Of a stretch of 58,969 nt of DNA, positions 25,999 to 34,439 are shown piece by piece. Source of the stretch: Bacteroidota bacterium. GTDB taxonomy: Bacteria > Bacteroidota > Bacteroidia > Chitinophagales > Saprospiraceae. Below the pieces are notes generated by a model that ran no database searches, was not told where the DNA came from, and saw only the letters and a list, made by a program, of their open reading frames with translations. Location: the NCBI GenBank assembly GCA_016234735.1, contig JACRAN010000107.1, positions 1-58,969 of the forward strand, given 5' to 3'. The stretch's first letter is position 1, and every line of letters starts with the position of its first letter. Both the position numbers and the translations under genes were made by a program.

Positions 25999-26483
25999 GG
26001 ATTATAATTTGTAAAAAATAAAAATACACCTCGAATCAGGTTTCACAACCCTTTCCAAGCCTGACTTTTATTGTTTTTGCGTAAGTCTTGGTTACCGGGT
26101 AACCTGACAAAGAACTTAGTTAAAAAAACAAACTTTTGCCTGAGCATGACCAAATTATCCTGAATTCGATTCTCAATGACTACTAAAAAACAGACCTGAA
26201 TCCGTTGGTTGAAAAAAACAATTGGCTGAATGCCGTAGGGTAGGAATAGAAAGCGAGGACTCTGTGTAATTGTCGTAGTTCATGGGAATCGGAATTTTCA
26301 ATTTCGGGCAAAAGTAAGTGGTTTATTTGAAATTTGAAACAAGGCAGTCAAAATTTGACGCCAAAAAAAATTGTTGCAGAGGAAATTGGACAGAAAAAAC
26401 GCTGTACATCACGTCTTTTTTGAAAGGAGGCTGATGTTCAAATATCGACAACCATTGTGCCAATCTGTCGATTTCAACCACAG
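25999..26483. other. 485-base upstream region of the giant HYR/dockerin gene
   Basis: It is AT-rich. On the minus strand it has ACAAATTATAATCC immediately before the ATG at 25998, and a palindrome at 26090-26104. I find no gene here and no clean TAnnTTTG. The 3' end of the response-regulator gene forms the far border. Confidence 0.55.
26090..26104. promoter_or_regulatory. Perfect palindrome GGTTACC-G-GGTAACC
   Basis: 7-bp perfect arms around one base, about 92 bases upstream of the start of the giant HYR/dockerin gene. The size and symmetry fit an operator for a dimeric regulator. The neighbouring LuxR-type response regulator is one candidate, by position only. Confidence 0.4.
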
Positions 26484-27170
26484 TTAGAATAAATTATTTT
26501 CATACGAAATCTTGATCAGGCCGGCCGTGCTGGAAGCCCCCATTTTCCGCATGATATTTTTGCGGTGAACGCTGACAGTCTGGTCGCTGATGTACAGTTC
26601 ACCCGCAATTTCCTTGTTGGTCAGCGCCATCCCCACCAGCTTCAACACTTCCAGTTCCCGCCTTGTCAAATTGAATTTTCGGATGATCCTGTCATCGTAG
26701 GAAACGGTGAGTTTCCCGTTTTGCATGAACCTGGAGTTCATGCCCGTCCGGTTGGTCAACGACAGCCCGACGCTGATGTAGGTGTCACCCTCCATCACTT
26801 TTTCAATGGCCTGAAACAAATCTGAAATGTGGGTGCTTTTCAAAACGTACCCGTCAGCGCCGGATTTGAAGGCCGCTTTCACCACCTTCGGCTCATCGTA
26901 CATGCTCAAAACGATGATTCGGAAATCAGTGCCCATACTTTTCAGTTGGGTGATTACCTCGATACCATCCATGTCCGGGAGGTTCAAATCCAACAGCAAC
27001 AAGTCAATCTCCAACTGGCCTATCATTTTCAAAAGACTGTTGCCGGTATTGGCTTCCGCCTGAATGCTAATCGTGTAGTGGTCCTGCCTGCCAAGCACCA
27101 CTTTAAGTCCTTCGATAAAAATCTGGTGGTCATCGGCAAGGAGAACCTTCAGTTCTGGTAGTTTCATCAT
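26484..27170 (-). CDS. NarL/FixJ-type response regulator
   Basis: A 228-residue DNA-binding response regulator. The receiver domain (about 7-125) has the acidic pair ADDH near residues 13-14, the phospho-acceptor D61 in LLLLDLNLPDMDG, and the conserved lysine in GADGYVLKS. A LuxR-type helix-turn-helix occupies about 165-225 (NLTRRELEVLKLVGMALTNKEIAGELYISDQTVSVHRKNIMRKM). No histidine kinase is adjacent, so its sensor is unknown. It lies upstream of the cohesin/dockerin gene run on the same strand, making regulation of those genes a fair guess but not shown. Confidence 0.93.
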   Translation of the reverse strand: MMKLPELKVLLADDHQIFIEGLKVVLGRQDHYTISIQAEANTGNSLLKMIGQLEIDLLLLDLNLPDMDGIEVITQLKSMGTDFRIIVLSMYDEPKVVKAAFKSGADGYVLKSTHISDLFQAIEKVMEGDTYISVGLSLTNRTGMNSRFMQNGKLTVSYDDRIIRKFNLTRRELEVLKLVGMALTNKEIAGELYISDQTVSVHRKNIMRKMGASSTAGLIKISYENNLF

Positions 27171-27381
27171 AATATGTTGTTTCCTCTTTTGCTCAGAAAG
27201 TTGCTTTCAGATTTTGGAAAAGGAAAATATGATGCCAGTCCAGCGTTGGAAGGAATTAAAATTCAAAATAAATAATGTGTCGGAAAATTTTCCTTGAGAA
27301 AGGCCGAAATTACTGCACCCATTTACCCGGAGGGTGGGCAAAAACTTTCTGCTCAACGTCCCTGCCGCTTTGGTGAAAATC

Positions 27382-28374
27382 TCACTTCGTCATGGAGCAA
27401 GCAGCATCGTACACTTTATTTTCGCCATTGGCAAACAACGCATAATTGAAGCCCGGCTGCACACTGAAAGCGCCCGTTTGCCCCTGCTTGTTCACGGCGA
27501 TGAAACCCACCTGGAAATCCTTGTAATTTTTGTGCTTTTTGACAATCCTGGCCACTGCCTCCTCGCAGGCTTCCTGTGGACTTTTCCCATTTCGCATCAG
27601 TTCCACCACCAGAAAACTGCCCAAAGTCCGCAGCACCGCCTCGCCCAGCCCCGTCGCCGCAGCGCCGCCCACCTCGTTGTCCACGAACATCCCGGCACCG
27701 ATGATGGGCGAATCCCCCACCCTGCCCCGCATTTTGTACGCCAGCCCGCTCGTGGTGCAGGCCCCGGCTATGTCGCCGTTTTGGTCTATGGTCAGCATCC
27801 CGATGGTATCATGTACCTCAACGTTGATTTTCGGTTCGTACTTCGCGTTGATTTTCCACGCCTCCCATGCCTTGCGCGAGGCTTCCGTCAGCAGGTTTTC
27901 TTTTTTGAAACCTTGCGCCAGCGCAAACTCCAGCGCCCCCTCGCCCACCAAAATCACGTGGGGCGTTTTCTCCATCACCATCCTCGCCACCGAAATCGGG
28001 TGGACGATGTGCTCCAGCGCGCAGACCGAACCGCAGCCACCGTCCGGTGCCATGATGCACGCATCCAGCGTCACATGCCCGTCCCGGTCCGGTGCTCCGC
28101 CGATGCCCACCGACGTGTTCAGCGGGTCGGCTTCGATGACCATCACGCCAGCTTCCACGGCATCGAGCGCCTTGCCGCCGGTGGTGAGGATGGCCCAGGC
28201 CGCTTCGTTGGCTTTGGTGCCAAAATCCCAGGTGGAAATCGCCAGCGGCTTCACCGCATCGGCCGGTTTTTCTTCCTTCGCATGGGCATCCGAGCAGGCC
28301 GACAAACCCACCCCACTCACTGCCGCCAGAGAACCCAAGGCCGCACGGTTCAGAAAATTTCTTCTCGTAAACAT
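27382..28374 (-). CDS. N4-(beta-N-acetylglucosaminyl)-L-asparaginase-like Ntn hydrolase
   Basis: Likely cleaves the GlcNAc-Asn bond of glycoprotein fragments, or related isoaspartyl bonds, outside the cytoplasm. It opens with a twin-arginine-type signal (TRRNFLNRAALGSLAAVSGVGLSAC) that ends in a lipobox-like cysteine. The proenzyme would self-cleave before T180 in HDTIGMLTID, exposing the N-terminal threonine nucleophile. GRVGDSPIIGAGMFVDNEVGGAAATGLGE is the substrate-binding region typical of the aspartylglucosaminidase branch. Total length, 330 residues, fits. It is divergent from the acyltransferase gene. Confidence 0.9.
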   Translation of the reverse strand: MFTRRNFLNRAALGSLAAVSGVGLSACSDAHAKEEKPADAVKPLAISTWDFGTKANEAAWAILTTGGKALDAVEAGVMVIEADPLNTSVGIGGAPDRDGHVTLDACIMAPDGGCGSVCALEHIVHPISVARMVMEKTPHVILVGEGALEFALAQGFKKENLLTEASRKAWEAWKINAKYEPKINVEVHDTIGMLTIDQNGDIAGACTTSGLAYKMRGRVGDSPIIGAGMFVDNEVGGAAATGLGEAVLRTLGSFLVVELMRNGKSPQEACEEAVARIVKKHKNYKDFQVGFIAVNKQGQTGAFSVQPGFNYALFANGENKVYDAACSMTK

Positions 28375-28380
28375 GTTTAG

Positions 28381-28388
28381 TAGTTTTG
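28381..28388 (+). promoter_or_regulatory. -7 box TAGTTTTG for the acyltransferase gene
   Basis: It matches TAnnTTTG and lies about 55 bases before the ATG at 28443. It overlaps the divergent promoter at 28400-28407 face to face. Confidence 0.4.
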
Positions 28389-28399
28389 CTGTGAAGATG

Positions 28400-28407
28400 C
28401 AAACATA
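28400..28407 (-). promoter_or_regulatory. -7 box TATGTTTG for the asparaginase-like gene
   Basis: On the minus strand it matches TAnnTTTG, about 26 bases upstream of the ATG at 28374, giving a short leader. Confidence 0.4.
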
Positions 28408-28442
28408 ACCATTTCTTCATCCGGTTTTTCAGAAAACAAATC

Positions 28443-29330
28443 ATGCAACCAGCCGGTGCTTTCTTCCTTAAAATCTTGGTGAAATGCTTCCGTTTCGTGC
28501 CGTTTTGGCTGTTGTTTTTGCTATCGGACGTGCTGCGGTTCCTCTTGAAGCACCTGTTTCAGTACCGCAAAAAAGTGGTGCTCGCCAATCTCCAAAATTC
28601 CTTCCCCGAAAAAACACCTGCCGAAATCAATCGACTCGCCGCCCGATTTTACCACCACTTCTGCGACGTGCTGCTGGAAAGCATCAAAGGTTTGACCCTG
28701 CCGAAAGCCGAATTGCAGCGTCGGTTCGTGTACCGGAACCCCGAAATTTTCCTTCCGCTGTTTGAAAAAAACCGGAGCGCCATCCTGCTCGGCAGCCACT
28801 ACGGCAACTGGGAGTGGGGGGTGCTTTCCTTCCCGATGGCCGTCCGGCATGAGGTGGCCGGCATTTACAAACCCTTGAAAAACAAGGTTTTAGACAATCA
28901 TCTGAACCACCTTCGGAAACAGTGGGGGCTGCACCTCGCCAACATGGCACAGGCAGGCAGGGCCGTCGTTCAGATGAAAAATCAACCCTGCATCTTCGTG
29001 TTGATTGCCGACCAGACTCCCTCCGATGTCAACAATGCCCACTGGGTGGAGTTCCTGCACCAGGGCACACCGTTCCTGCCCGGCATGGACAAGCTCGCCC
29101 GGCAGACAGGCTACCCGGTTTTTTACTTTGAAATCAAGCGGGTGCGGCGGGGGTTTTACGAAGTTGTTTTTAGCGAACTTTGCCCAAATCCAATGGAAGC
29201 CGAAGCAGGTGAAATCACCAAAATATTCGCCCGAAAACTGGAAACTACCATCCGCCGGAATCCGCCGGACTGGCTCTGGTCGCACCGACGCTGGAAGCGA
29301 AAACGGCCTCCGACCAACCTTCCCGGCTGA
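28443..29330 (+). CDS. Lysophospholipid acyltransferase family protein (LpxL/HtrB-like)
   Basis: Probably adds a late acyl chain to lipid A or another membrane lipid at the inner membrane. The 295-residue length is normal. An N-terminal membrane segment (about 8-30) is followed by the catalytic HX4E motif in GSHYGNWEWGV (H119, E124). The downstream family block is LIADQTP with HWVEFLHQGTPFLPGMDKLARQTGYPV. The C-terminus is strongly basic (SHRRWKRKRPP). The position next to unrelated genes gives no hint of the exact acceptor. Confidence 0.92.
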   Translation: MQPAGAFFLKILVKCFRFVPFWLLFLLSDVLRFLLKHLFQYRKKVVLANLQNSFPEKTPAEINRLAARFYHHFCDVLLESIKGLTLPKAELQRRFVYRNPEIFLPLFEKNRSAILLGSHYGNWEWGVLSFPMAVRHEVAGIYKPLKNKVLDNHLNHLRKQWGLHLANMAQAGRAVVQMKNQPCIFVLIADQTPSDVNNAHWVEFLHQGTPFLPGMDKLARQTGYPVFYFEIKRVRRGFYEVVFSELCPNPMEAEAGEITKIFARKLETTIRRNPPDWLWSHRRWKRKRPPTNLPG

Positions 29331-29351
29331 ATTTTGCCGTTGCAGAAAAAA

Positions 29352-30656
29352 TCACGATTTCCCGAGCAGCCGGAACATATTTTTCTTGTACGCTTCCACG
29401 CCCGGCTGGTCGAAGGGGTTCACGCCGAGCAGGTAGCCGCTCACCGCACAGGTTTTTTCAAAAAAGAAAAACAGGTAGCCCAGGTGGTACGCCGTCGCCT
29501 CCGGCAGCCGCAGGAGGAGGTTGGGCACCCCGCCCTGCACATGCGCCTGGAGGGTGCCTTCCGCCGCTTTTTTGTTCACGAAATCCATCGTTTTTCCGGC
29601 GAGGTAGTTCAGGCCGTCGAGGTCGGAGGCTGCTGCTTCCAGCACGAGGTCGCACGTCGGCGTTTCGATTTGCAGCATCGTCTCGAACAGGTGCCGCCGC
29701 CCGTCCTGCACGTATTGGCCCAGCGAATGCAGGTCGGTGGTGAAGTCGGCGCTGGCCGGGAAAATCCCCTTGCCGTCCTTGCCCTCCGACTCGCCGAAAA
29801 GCTGCTTCCACCACTCGGCCACGTAGTGCAGGCGAGGCTCGTAGTTGACGAGCATCTCAATCGCCAGGCCCTTCCGGTACAGGATGTTGCGCAGCGCAGC
29901 GTATTGCAGGCAGGCGTTTTGGTCAAACGGCGCTTTCAAATCTTTCAGCGCCTCCGCCGCACCCTGCATCAGTTCGTCGATGGGAATTCCGGCCACGGCA
30001 ATGGGCAGCAGCCCCACTGCCGTCAGCACCGAAAACCGGCCGCCCACGTCGTCGGGCACCACGAACTTCTCGTAACCTTCCTCGTCGGACAATTTTTTCA
30101 GCGCCCCCTGAGCCTTGTCGGTGGTGGCGTAGATGCGCTTCCTGGCTCCATCCAAGCCGTATTTTTCCTCCAATTTTTGCTTGAAAATGCGGAAAGCGAT
30201 GGCAGGTTCGGTCGTCGTGCCCGATTTGGAGATGACGTTGACGGAAAAATCACGCTCGCCAATCACATCGAGCAGGTGCCGGAGGTACACCGGCGAGAGG
30301 TTGGTGCCCGCAAAGTAGATTTCGGGAGTGAGCCGTTTTTCCTTCGGCAAATTGTTGTGGAACGTGTGCGAGAGCATCTCGATGGCCGCCTTCGCCCCGA
30401 GGTACGAGCCACCGATGCCGATGACCACCAGCACTTCAGATTGTTGCTGAATCTGCCGGGCGGCCAGTTTTATCCTTCGGAACTCTGCCTGGTCGTACTG
30501 CACGGGCAGGTCGAGCCAGCCCAGGAATTCGCTGCCAGCACCGCTTCGGCTTTCCAGCAATTTGGCGGCGGCTTCCGTCGGAGCGGCCATTTGGCTAACT
30601 TCGTGCGGCAGGACGTAGGGCTGTGCGGAGGAGTAGTCGAAAGTCAGTTTTTTCAT
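29352..30656 (-). CDS. pgi: Glucose-6-phosphate isomerase
   Basis: Interconverts glucose 6-phosphate and fructose 6-phosphate. I prefer the ATG at 30656 ([20 protein letters not shown]) over the frame's upstream start at 30704; this gives 434 residues, like the short bacterial PGI. Sugar isomerase motifs are visible: [19 protein letters not shown] near residue 67, [20 protein letters not shown] near 130, and [25 protein letters not shown] near 200. The C-terminal signature is [20 protein letters not shown]. It is divergent from yraN, with the starts about 100 bases apart. Confidence 0.96.
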   Translation of the reverse strand: MKKLTFDYSSAQPYVLPHEVSQMAAPTEAAAKLLESRSGAGSEFLGWLDLPVQYDQAEFRRIKLAARQIQQQSEVLVVIGIGGSYLGAKAAIEMLSHTFHNNLPKEKRLTPEIYFAGTNLSPVYLRHLLDVIGERDFSVNVISKSGTTTEPAIAFRIFKQKLEEKYGLDGARKRIYATTDKAQGALKKLSDEEGYEKFVVPDDVGGRFSVLTAVGLLPIAVAGIPIDELMQGAAEALKDLKAPFDQNACLQYAALRNILYRKGLAIEMLVNYEPRLHYVAEWWKQLFGESEGKDGKGIFPASADFTTDLHSLGQYVQDGRRHLFETMLQIETPTCDLVLEAAASDLDGLNYLAGKTMDFVNKKAAEGTLQAHVQGGVPNLLLRLPEATAYHLGYLFFFFEKTCAVSGYLLGVNPFDQPGVEAYKKNMFRLLGKS

Positions 30657-30691
30657 TTTTCGAAACAAAAATTTATGACGATTGGCCGCCG

Positions 30692-30699
30692 TATTTTTG
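30692..30699 (+). promoter_or_regulatory. -7 box TATTTTTG before yraN
   Basis: It matches TAnnTTTG and lies about 55 bases upstream of the chosen yraN start at 30754. This supports that start, since the longer frame from 30682 would begin before the promoter. Confidence 0.4.
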
Positions 30700-30753
30700 G
30701 GCAAAACAATCGTTTCCGTCCTTCAAAAAAGGCGGCGAAAGTTATCAAAATTT

Positions 30754-31122
30754 ATGGCAAAGCATCTTGAAACCGGGCGGCACGGGGAAGAAATTGCGGC
30801 GGCGCACCTGCTCCGGTTGGGGTTCCAAATCCTCGAAACCAACTGGCGGTATCGCCGTCTGGAGGTGGACATCATTGCAAAAGAAGGGGAAACGCTCGTG
30901 TTCGTGGAGGTAAAAACCCGCAGCTACGACTACTTCGGCAGGCCGGAGGAGTTCGTAACGCCTGCCAAGGAACGCCGCCTCGCCGAAGCCGCCGCCGCCT
31001 ACATGGAAAAGTCCGGCCACGATTGGGCCATGCGTTTCGACGTGGTGTCGGTTTTGATGAAAAATGCCACCGATTACACGGTCGAGCACATCCGGGACGC
31101 TTTTTTCCCAGGCATCGGGTAG
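30754..31122 (+). CDS. yraN: YraN/UPF0102 family nuclease-fold protein
   Basis: A small protein with a restriction-endonuclease-like fold, related to Holliday-junction resolvases; its cellular role is unproven. I start it at 30754 (MAKHLETGRHGEEIAAAHLLRLG), giving 122 residues. The PD-(D/E)XK core is visible as RRLEVDIIAKEGETLVFVEVKTR. The end, DYTVEHIRDAFF, is typical of the family. It is convergent with the biotin-carrier gene, the two stops being only a few bases apart. Confidence 0.9.
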   Translation: MAKHLETGRHGEEIAAAHLLRLGFQILETNWRYRRLEVDIIAKEGETLVFVEVKTRSYDYFGRPEEFVTPAKERRLAEAAAAYMEKSGHDWAMRFDVVSVLMKNATDYTVEHIRDAFFPGIG

Positions 31123-31126
31123 CATT

Positions 31127-31615
31127 TTACGCCAGTTCAATCAGCACTTCGCCCTTGTCCACGGGTTTCCCTTTGGTAACCAGCACCAATTTCACGGTGC
31201 CCTCGCCCGGCGATTTGATGACGTTTTCCATTTTCATCGCTTCCAGGATGAGCAACGGGTCGCCATGCACCACCTCCTGCCCCGGCTCCACCAGCACACT
31301 GAGCACAAGGCCCGGCATCGGTGCTTTGATGGCACTGATTTTATGGGCAACGTTCGATTTCAGGCCCATTTTTTTCACTCGCCGGTCGAAGCTGTCCTGG
31401 ATTTTCACCTCGTGCAGGTTGCCGTTCACTTTCAGGCGGACTTCTTTGGCCGCAAAATCGAGGGATACCACCTCGGCCCGATAGGCTTTGCCATTTTGCA
31501 GGATGTGGAATTTACCAGCTTCCGTTTGCACGGCATCGAGCGTTGCGACAGATGCACCTGCGAGGTCAAGTTCCGTTTTGTCGTTGACGGTGAGGTGAAA
31601 GTTTTCTTCTTGCAT
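31127..31615 (-). CDS. Biotin/lipoyl carrier protein (acyl-CoA carboxylase BCCP-like)
   Basis: Carries biotin between the carboxylase and carboxyltransferase centres of an acyl-CoA or oxaloacetate-type carboxylase. The 162-residue protein has a C-terminal biotinyl domain (about 95-162) with the biotinylated lysine K128 in LEAMKMENVIKSPGEGTVK. It starts IKAPMPGLVLSVLVEPGQEV, the usual domain opening. The N-terminal 90 residues are a beta-rich region common in Bacteroidota versions linked to propionyl- or methylmalonyl-CoA carboxylases. No partner subunits are in the window. Confidence 0.9.
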   Translation of the reverse strand: MQEENFHLTVNDKTELDLAGASVATLDAVQTEAGKFHILQNGKAYRAEVVSLDFAAKEVRLKVNGNLHEVKIQDSFDRRVKKMGLKSNVAHKISAIKAPMPGLVLSVLVEPGQEVVHGDPLLILEAMKMENVIKSPGEGTVKLVLVTKGKPVDKGEVLIELA

Positions 31616-31657
31616 TTATTGGAATATCTTTTTGATAATCAACGGATTAGCGCCGGA

Positions 31658-32044
31658 CTACCTCGCTTTTATTTTCCCCAATTTCGACATGTACATCGTT
31701 TCAAAAATGGTGAAAACGAGGTACGTGAAGAAAAAGGGGATTAAAAAAAGGTTGCTTTCAGGCTTGAAAATCCGGTGGTAGCCGACGATGAGCGCCGTTG
31801 TTAGGAACATTTTCCCGAAGGTAAACAACATCACCAACCGGGTGAAGGCATTTTTGTCAGGGCTGAAAGCGGCCTTGGCCGCAGGAAAATACATGGCCAC
31901 CGAGAGCAGCGCAAAAAATAACAGGCCAACGGAGGAAAAGTCTTTGAAAGGTTGAAACGGTGCGAAAATCTGCAGGAAAAAAAGGACTGCACCGGTGCCC
32001 AAAGTCAGCAGGGCAAGTTGAAAAAAGAAACGGCGCCGGTTCAT
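31658..32044 (-). CDS. Four-helix membrane protein of the AtpZ neighbourhood
   Basis: A 128-residue integral membrane protein with about four hydrophobic segments (residues 8-27, 38-57, 70-90, 100-118) and basic cytoplasmic ends (MNRRRFFFQ; KLGKIKAR). I recognise no catalytic motif. In many Bacteroidota a protein of this size and shape sits between atpZ and atpB and is treated as an ATP synthase I-like subunit. Here atpB does not follow. The role is therefore inferred from position only. Heptad array H10 lies upstream. Confidence 0.7.
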   Translation of the reverse strand: MNRRRFFFQLALLTLGTGAVLFFLQIFAPFQPFKDFSSVGLLFFALLSVAMYFPAAKAAFSPDKNAFTRLVMLFTFGKMFLTTALIVGYHRIFKPESNLFLIPFFFTYLVFTIFETMYMSKLGKIKAR

Positions 32045-32052
32045 ACAGGTTG

Positions 32053-32088
32053 GAAGTGAAAAGGCAAAAGTGAAAAGGCAAAAGTGGG
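32053..32088. repeat. Heptad array H10 (14-base unit = 2 x 7)
   Basis: GTGAAAAGGCAAAA is repeated head to tail between the AtpZ-like gene and the next membrane gene. Confidence 0.65.
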
Positions 32089-32110
32089 TTCAATCCCAAA
32101 CCTTCCCTGC

Positions 32111-32422
32111 TCAATCTTTCTTTTTGATGATGAAATCCTTCAGTGTCGCGTAGAAGGCAACAAACAAAAAAACAAGGACGCTCAACGCAGTGAGGTAGGG
32201 AGTTTTTGTTTGAAAATACTTGTCCAACTTTACTCCGATGAACGCCCCGATGGCCAACAAAGCAGCCATTTGAAATGCCATGCCGGAATATTTCAGCGCA
32301 ACGTTAGTTGGCTTCGGCGAATTCGCCGACTTTTCCGGAGAAGGCTTTCGTGTCCGATTCTGTTGCGACAACTTTTTTAACGTCTGAAGATGAGGATTTG
32401 TAGGAGCCGTTCGCGCTTTCAC
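32111..32422 (-). CDS. AtpZ/AtpI-like membrane protein
   Basis: A small membrane protein associated with F-type ATP synthase assembly or Mg transport in its family. The core has two membrane helices: KYSGMAFQMAALLAIGAFIGVKLDKYF and YLTALSVLVFLFVAFYATLKDF, the classic AtpZ pattern with GxxxG-like spacing. The ATG at 32422 overlaps the end of the bactofilin gene by 119 bases. A start nearer the bactofilin stop (for example the internal ATG at 32281) would remove the overlap but truncate the first helix. The start is therefore uncertain. Confidence 0.75.
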   Translation of the reverse strand: MKARTAPTNPHLQTLKKLSQQNRTRKPSPEKSANSPKPTNVALKYSGMAFQMAALLAIGAFIGVKLDKYFQTKTPYLTALSVLVFLFVAFYATLKDFIIKKKD

Positions 32423-32798
32423 CGCCTACTTTGTACGAGCCGCTGATCACAGCGCCGGACTGTACAATCAATTTTCCGTAGGTGACTTCGCCCGTCACTT
32501 TGGCGGTTTCCCGGATGTTGAGCAACTCCGTCACCACGAGGATGCCGTCCATGCGGCCTTCAATCACGGCATTTTGGCATTTGACGGTACCTTCAATCAA
32601 CCCTGTTGGGCCGATGATGACTTTGGCATCGCAAAATAAATCGCCTTTGATGTTACCGTCCACCCGGATGTCGTTGGTGGCCTTCACTTTGCCTTCAATG
32701 GAAGTACCCTGCACGAGGCTGTTCAGTGAATGCGATGATGCAGATGGGATGATGATCCCTGCCTTTGCGGCGTCTTTGTTTTTGTTGCTTCCAAACAT
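32304..32798 (-). CDS. Bactofilin family cytoskeletal protein
   Basis: A polymer-forming beta-helix protein that scaffolds envelope or shape functions. I start it at 32798 (MFGSNKNKDAAKAG), giving 164 residues; the frame is open to 32921 but the extra N-terminus has no support. The right-handed beta-helix is shown by repeated G-x-(I/L/V) turns: GTSIEGKVKATNDIRVDGNIKGDLFCDAKVIIGPTGLIEGTVKCQNAVIEGRMDG. A polar, serine-rich tail follows. It shares an unusually long overlap with the AtpZ-like gene, indicating coupled translation. Confidence 0.92.
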   Translation of the reverse strand: MFGSNKNKDAAKAGIIIPSASSHSLNSLVQGTSIEGKVKATNDIRVDGNIKGDLFCDAKVIIGPTGLIEGTVKCQNAVIEGRMDGILVVTELLNIRETAKVTGEVTYGKLIVQSGAVISGSYKVGGESANGSYKSSSSDVKKVVATESDTKAFSGKVGEFAEAN

Positions 32799-33012
32799 AG
32801 GATTGAGATTTTGAATGATATTGTTCCCCCGGAAATTTGCCGGTTTCTGCTCCTGACCACCTGAAAATGAGGCAAAAAAACATTTCAGAAGCCTAAATGT
32901 GATGTTTGTGGGCTTTCTCAAAGACTGTTCAGAAAGCCGAAGATAGCATTTTTTCTTTTCCTAATGAACGGGATGAAAAAAAAATTGACCGTTGTGGACA
33001 GGTATTTTATCC

Positions 33013-33038
33013 GTTTATCCGGCCTGGGCCGGATAAAC
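33013..33038. terminator. First of two tandem hairpins, 12-bp perfect stem
   Basis: gtttatccggcc (33013-33024) pairs with 33027-33038 with only a 2-base gap. On the minus strand it is reached after the stronger hairpin at 33048-33088. Confidence 0.55.
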
Positions 33039-33047
33039 CTTGCAAAA

Positions 33048-33088
33048 CAAAACATCCCGCCGGAATCATGTCCCGGCGGGATGTTTTG
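33048..33088 (-). terminator. 16-bp perfect hairpin after the PorP/SprF gene
   Basis: caaaacatcccgccgg (33048-33063) pairs perfectly with 33073-33088, loop 9 bases, 37 bases after the stop of the porP-like gene. A and T tracts lie at the base of the stem. Confidence 0.75.
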
Positions 33089-33124
33089 TTCGACAAACTT
33101 TTGAAAAGTTGCCTTTCCCGATAA

Positions 33125-34177
33125 TCAGAAATTCGGGCAGTAAACGCCACGGCGCTCATTCCCGCAGAACTTGTAAGCCAGCGCAAACTCGAATGCACCG
33201 TTCCTGTTGCTCGCCGGTTTGAGGGCAGAAACGTTCACGTCGTAGCTGAAACCGAGCGTGAACTGGTTGTAATCGAAGCGGGTGGACAATATCACTGCAT
33301 CCGTCAGTATGCCTGTCTGCACTTTGTTTGAAATACGCACCCAGGTACCGAGGTGAAATGCCTGGTAGTTACTGAAATTGCCCCGGCCACTGCCCAACAG
33401 AAACTTGAAGCTGGTACCAGAGTTTACCTGGAACGACGGGCCTTGTTTCATCACAATCACGCCCGGCACCAGGCCAAAACGGGGTGCCAGTTCAAATTCG
33501 CCACCGGCATGGACGGTGAAACGGCTGTACAGAAAGTCTTTTTCGCCTGACCAGAACGACTGATTGGCCCGGTTCAGGTGGCTGTAGGCTGCACCGGCGT
33601 AGAAGTTGTTGTTTTCATCAAAAACGGAGAACCACAGCAGGCCTGCCGATGCATCGGCGAAGAGGAAATTGTCCTGAATATTTTCTTCGAGCGAAGGGCA
33701 TCCGTTGCAGAAACCGCCCTGGCCGTCGTGCTGCGTGCCCCAACGCAATTTCAGGAAATCGATGCTGCGCTGCGCAAGGCCGACCTCAGCACCCACCACG
33801 AGGTAGTGCGCTTCTTTGCGGCTGCCAGCCATCCGCTTGCTGTACGAACCGGAGATTTTTCCGGTCACGGTTTCAAAGTTGGCTTCACCGGCCTGGTCGC
33901 CCCAAAATGTACCGCCGACGCCGAAATAATCGTAGCGCCCTACCGGGATTTTCTGGTCGTAGGAGACGTTGTAAGTTGAGTAAGCGTTGCTTTTCAAAAC
34001 GCTGGCCCACTGGTTCCGGTAGTTGGCCGTCAGACGAATATTACAATTCATCAAGCCGGTCATGGCCGGGTTCAGGTTGAGCGGGGAGAGGTAAAACTGG
34101 GAAAAGTGAATGTCTTGCGCATTCACGCTGAACCCAATTCCGATGAGAAGGACAAGAAGTAAATGTTTGAATTTCAT
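33125..34177 (-). CDS. Second PorP/SprF family outer-membrane protein
   Basis: T9SS-associated beta-barrel, 350 residues from the ATG at 34177. A frame open upstream to 34330 is rejected because 34177 gives a proper signal peptide (MKFKHLLLVLLIGIGFSVNAQ). It continues DIHFSQFYLSPLNLNPAMTGLMNCNIRLTANYRNQWASVL, the canonical PorP/SprF start. A cysteine-rich insert (GGFCNGCPSLEEN) is present. The C-terminal strand ends near YKFCGNERRGVYCPNF, with several extra cysteines. Unlike the copy at 15110-16042, no large gliding-type gene is adjacent, so its partner must lie elsewhere. Confidence 0.92.
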   Translation of the reverse strand: MKFKHLLLVLLIGIGFSVNAQDIHFSQFYLSPLNLNPAMTGLMNCNIRLTANYRNQWASVLKSNAYSTYNVSYDQKIPVGRYDYFGVGGTFWGDQAGEANFETVTGKISGSYSKRMAGSRKEAHYLVVGAEVGLAQRSIDFLKLRWGTQHDGQGGFCNGCPSLEENIQDNFLFADASAGLLWFSVFDENNNFYAGAAYSHLNRANQSFWSGEKDFLYSRFTVHAGGEFELAPRFGLVPGVIVMKQGPSFQVNSGTSFKFLLGSGRGNFSNYQAFHLGTWVRISNKVQTGILTDAVILSTRFDYNQFTLGFSYDVNVSALKPASNRNGAFEFALAYKFCGNERRGVYCPNF

Positions 34178-34439
34178 TGTGTAAATGTTTAAAATCCTGA
34201 AAAACGAGGGAATATTTTTAACCAACAGGACCTTACGAAATGCAATGATAGTGAATCCGGGAAAATTGGGAGGGGATTTGGTTGTTAAACCTGAAAATTT
34301 GTCGCCGAAGCGGTATTTACTATTCCCCAAGCAAAATTAACTCCAATTTTTTCTGGTGGGCGTTCGGCACAAAGAACGGCAAAACACTTCGTTTATTTTT
34401 TCTGCCTTGTGTTCTGTCAAAAAATGGCGATTTCTCCCC

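Larger units (their letters stand above)
32799..33124. other. 326-base intergenic region, bactofilin / second porP-like gene
   Basis: It holds two successive hairpins, at 33013-33038 and 33048-33088, beyond the 3' end of the PorP/SprF gene. No gene is seen. The remainder, 32800-33000, is AT-rich and should contain the bactofilin promoter. Confidence 0.6.

Noticed and set aside
33089-33222. Short plus-strand frames near the second porP gene
   Set aside because: They overlap the hairpins and the porP 3' end on the opposite strand and have no support.
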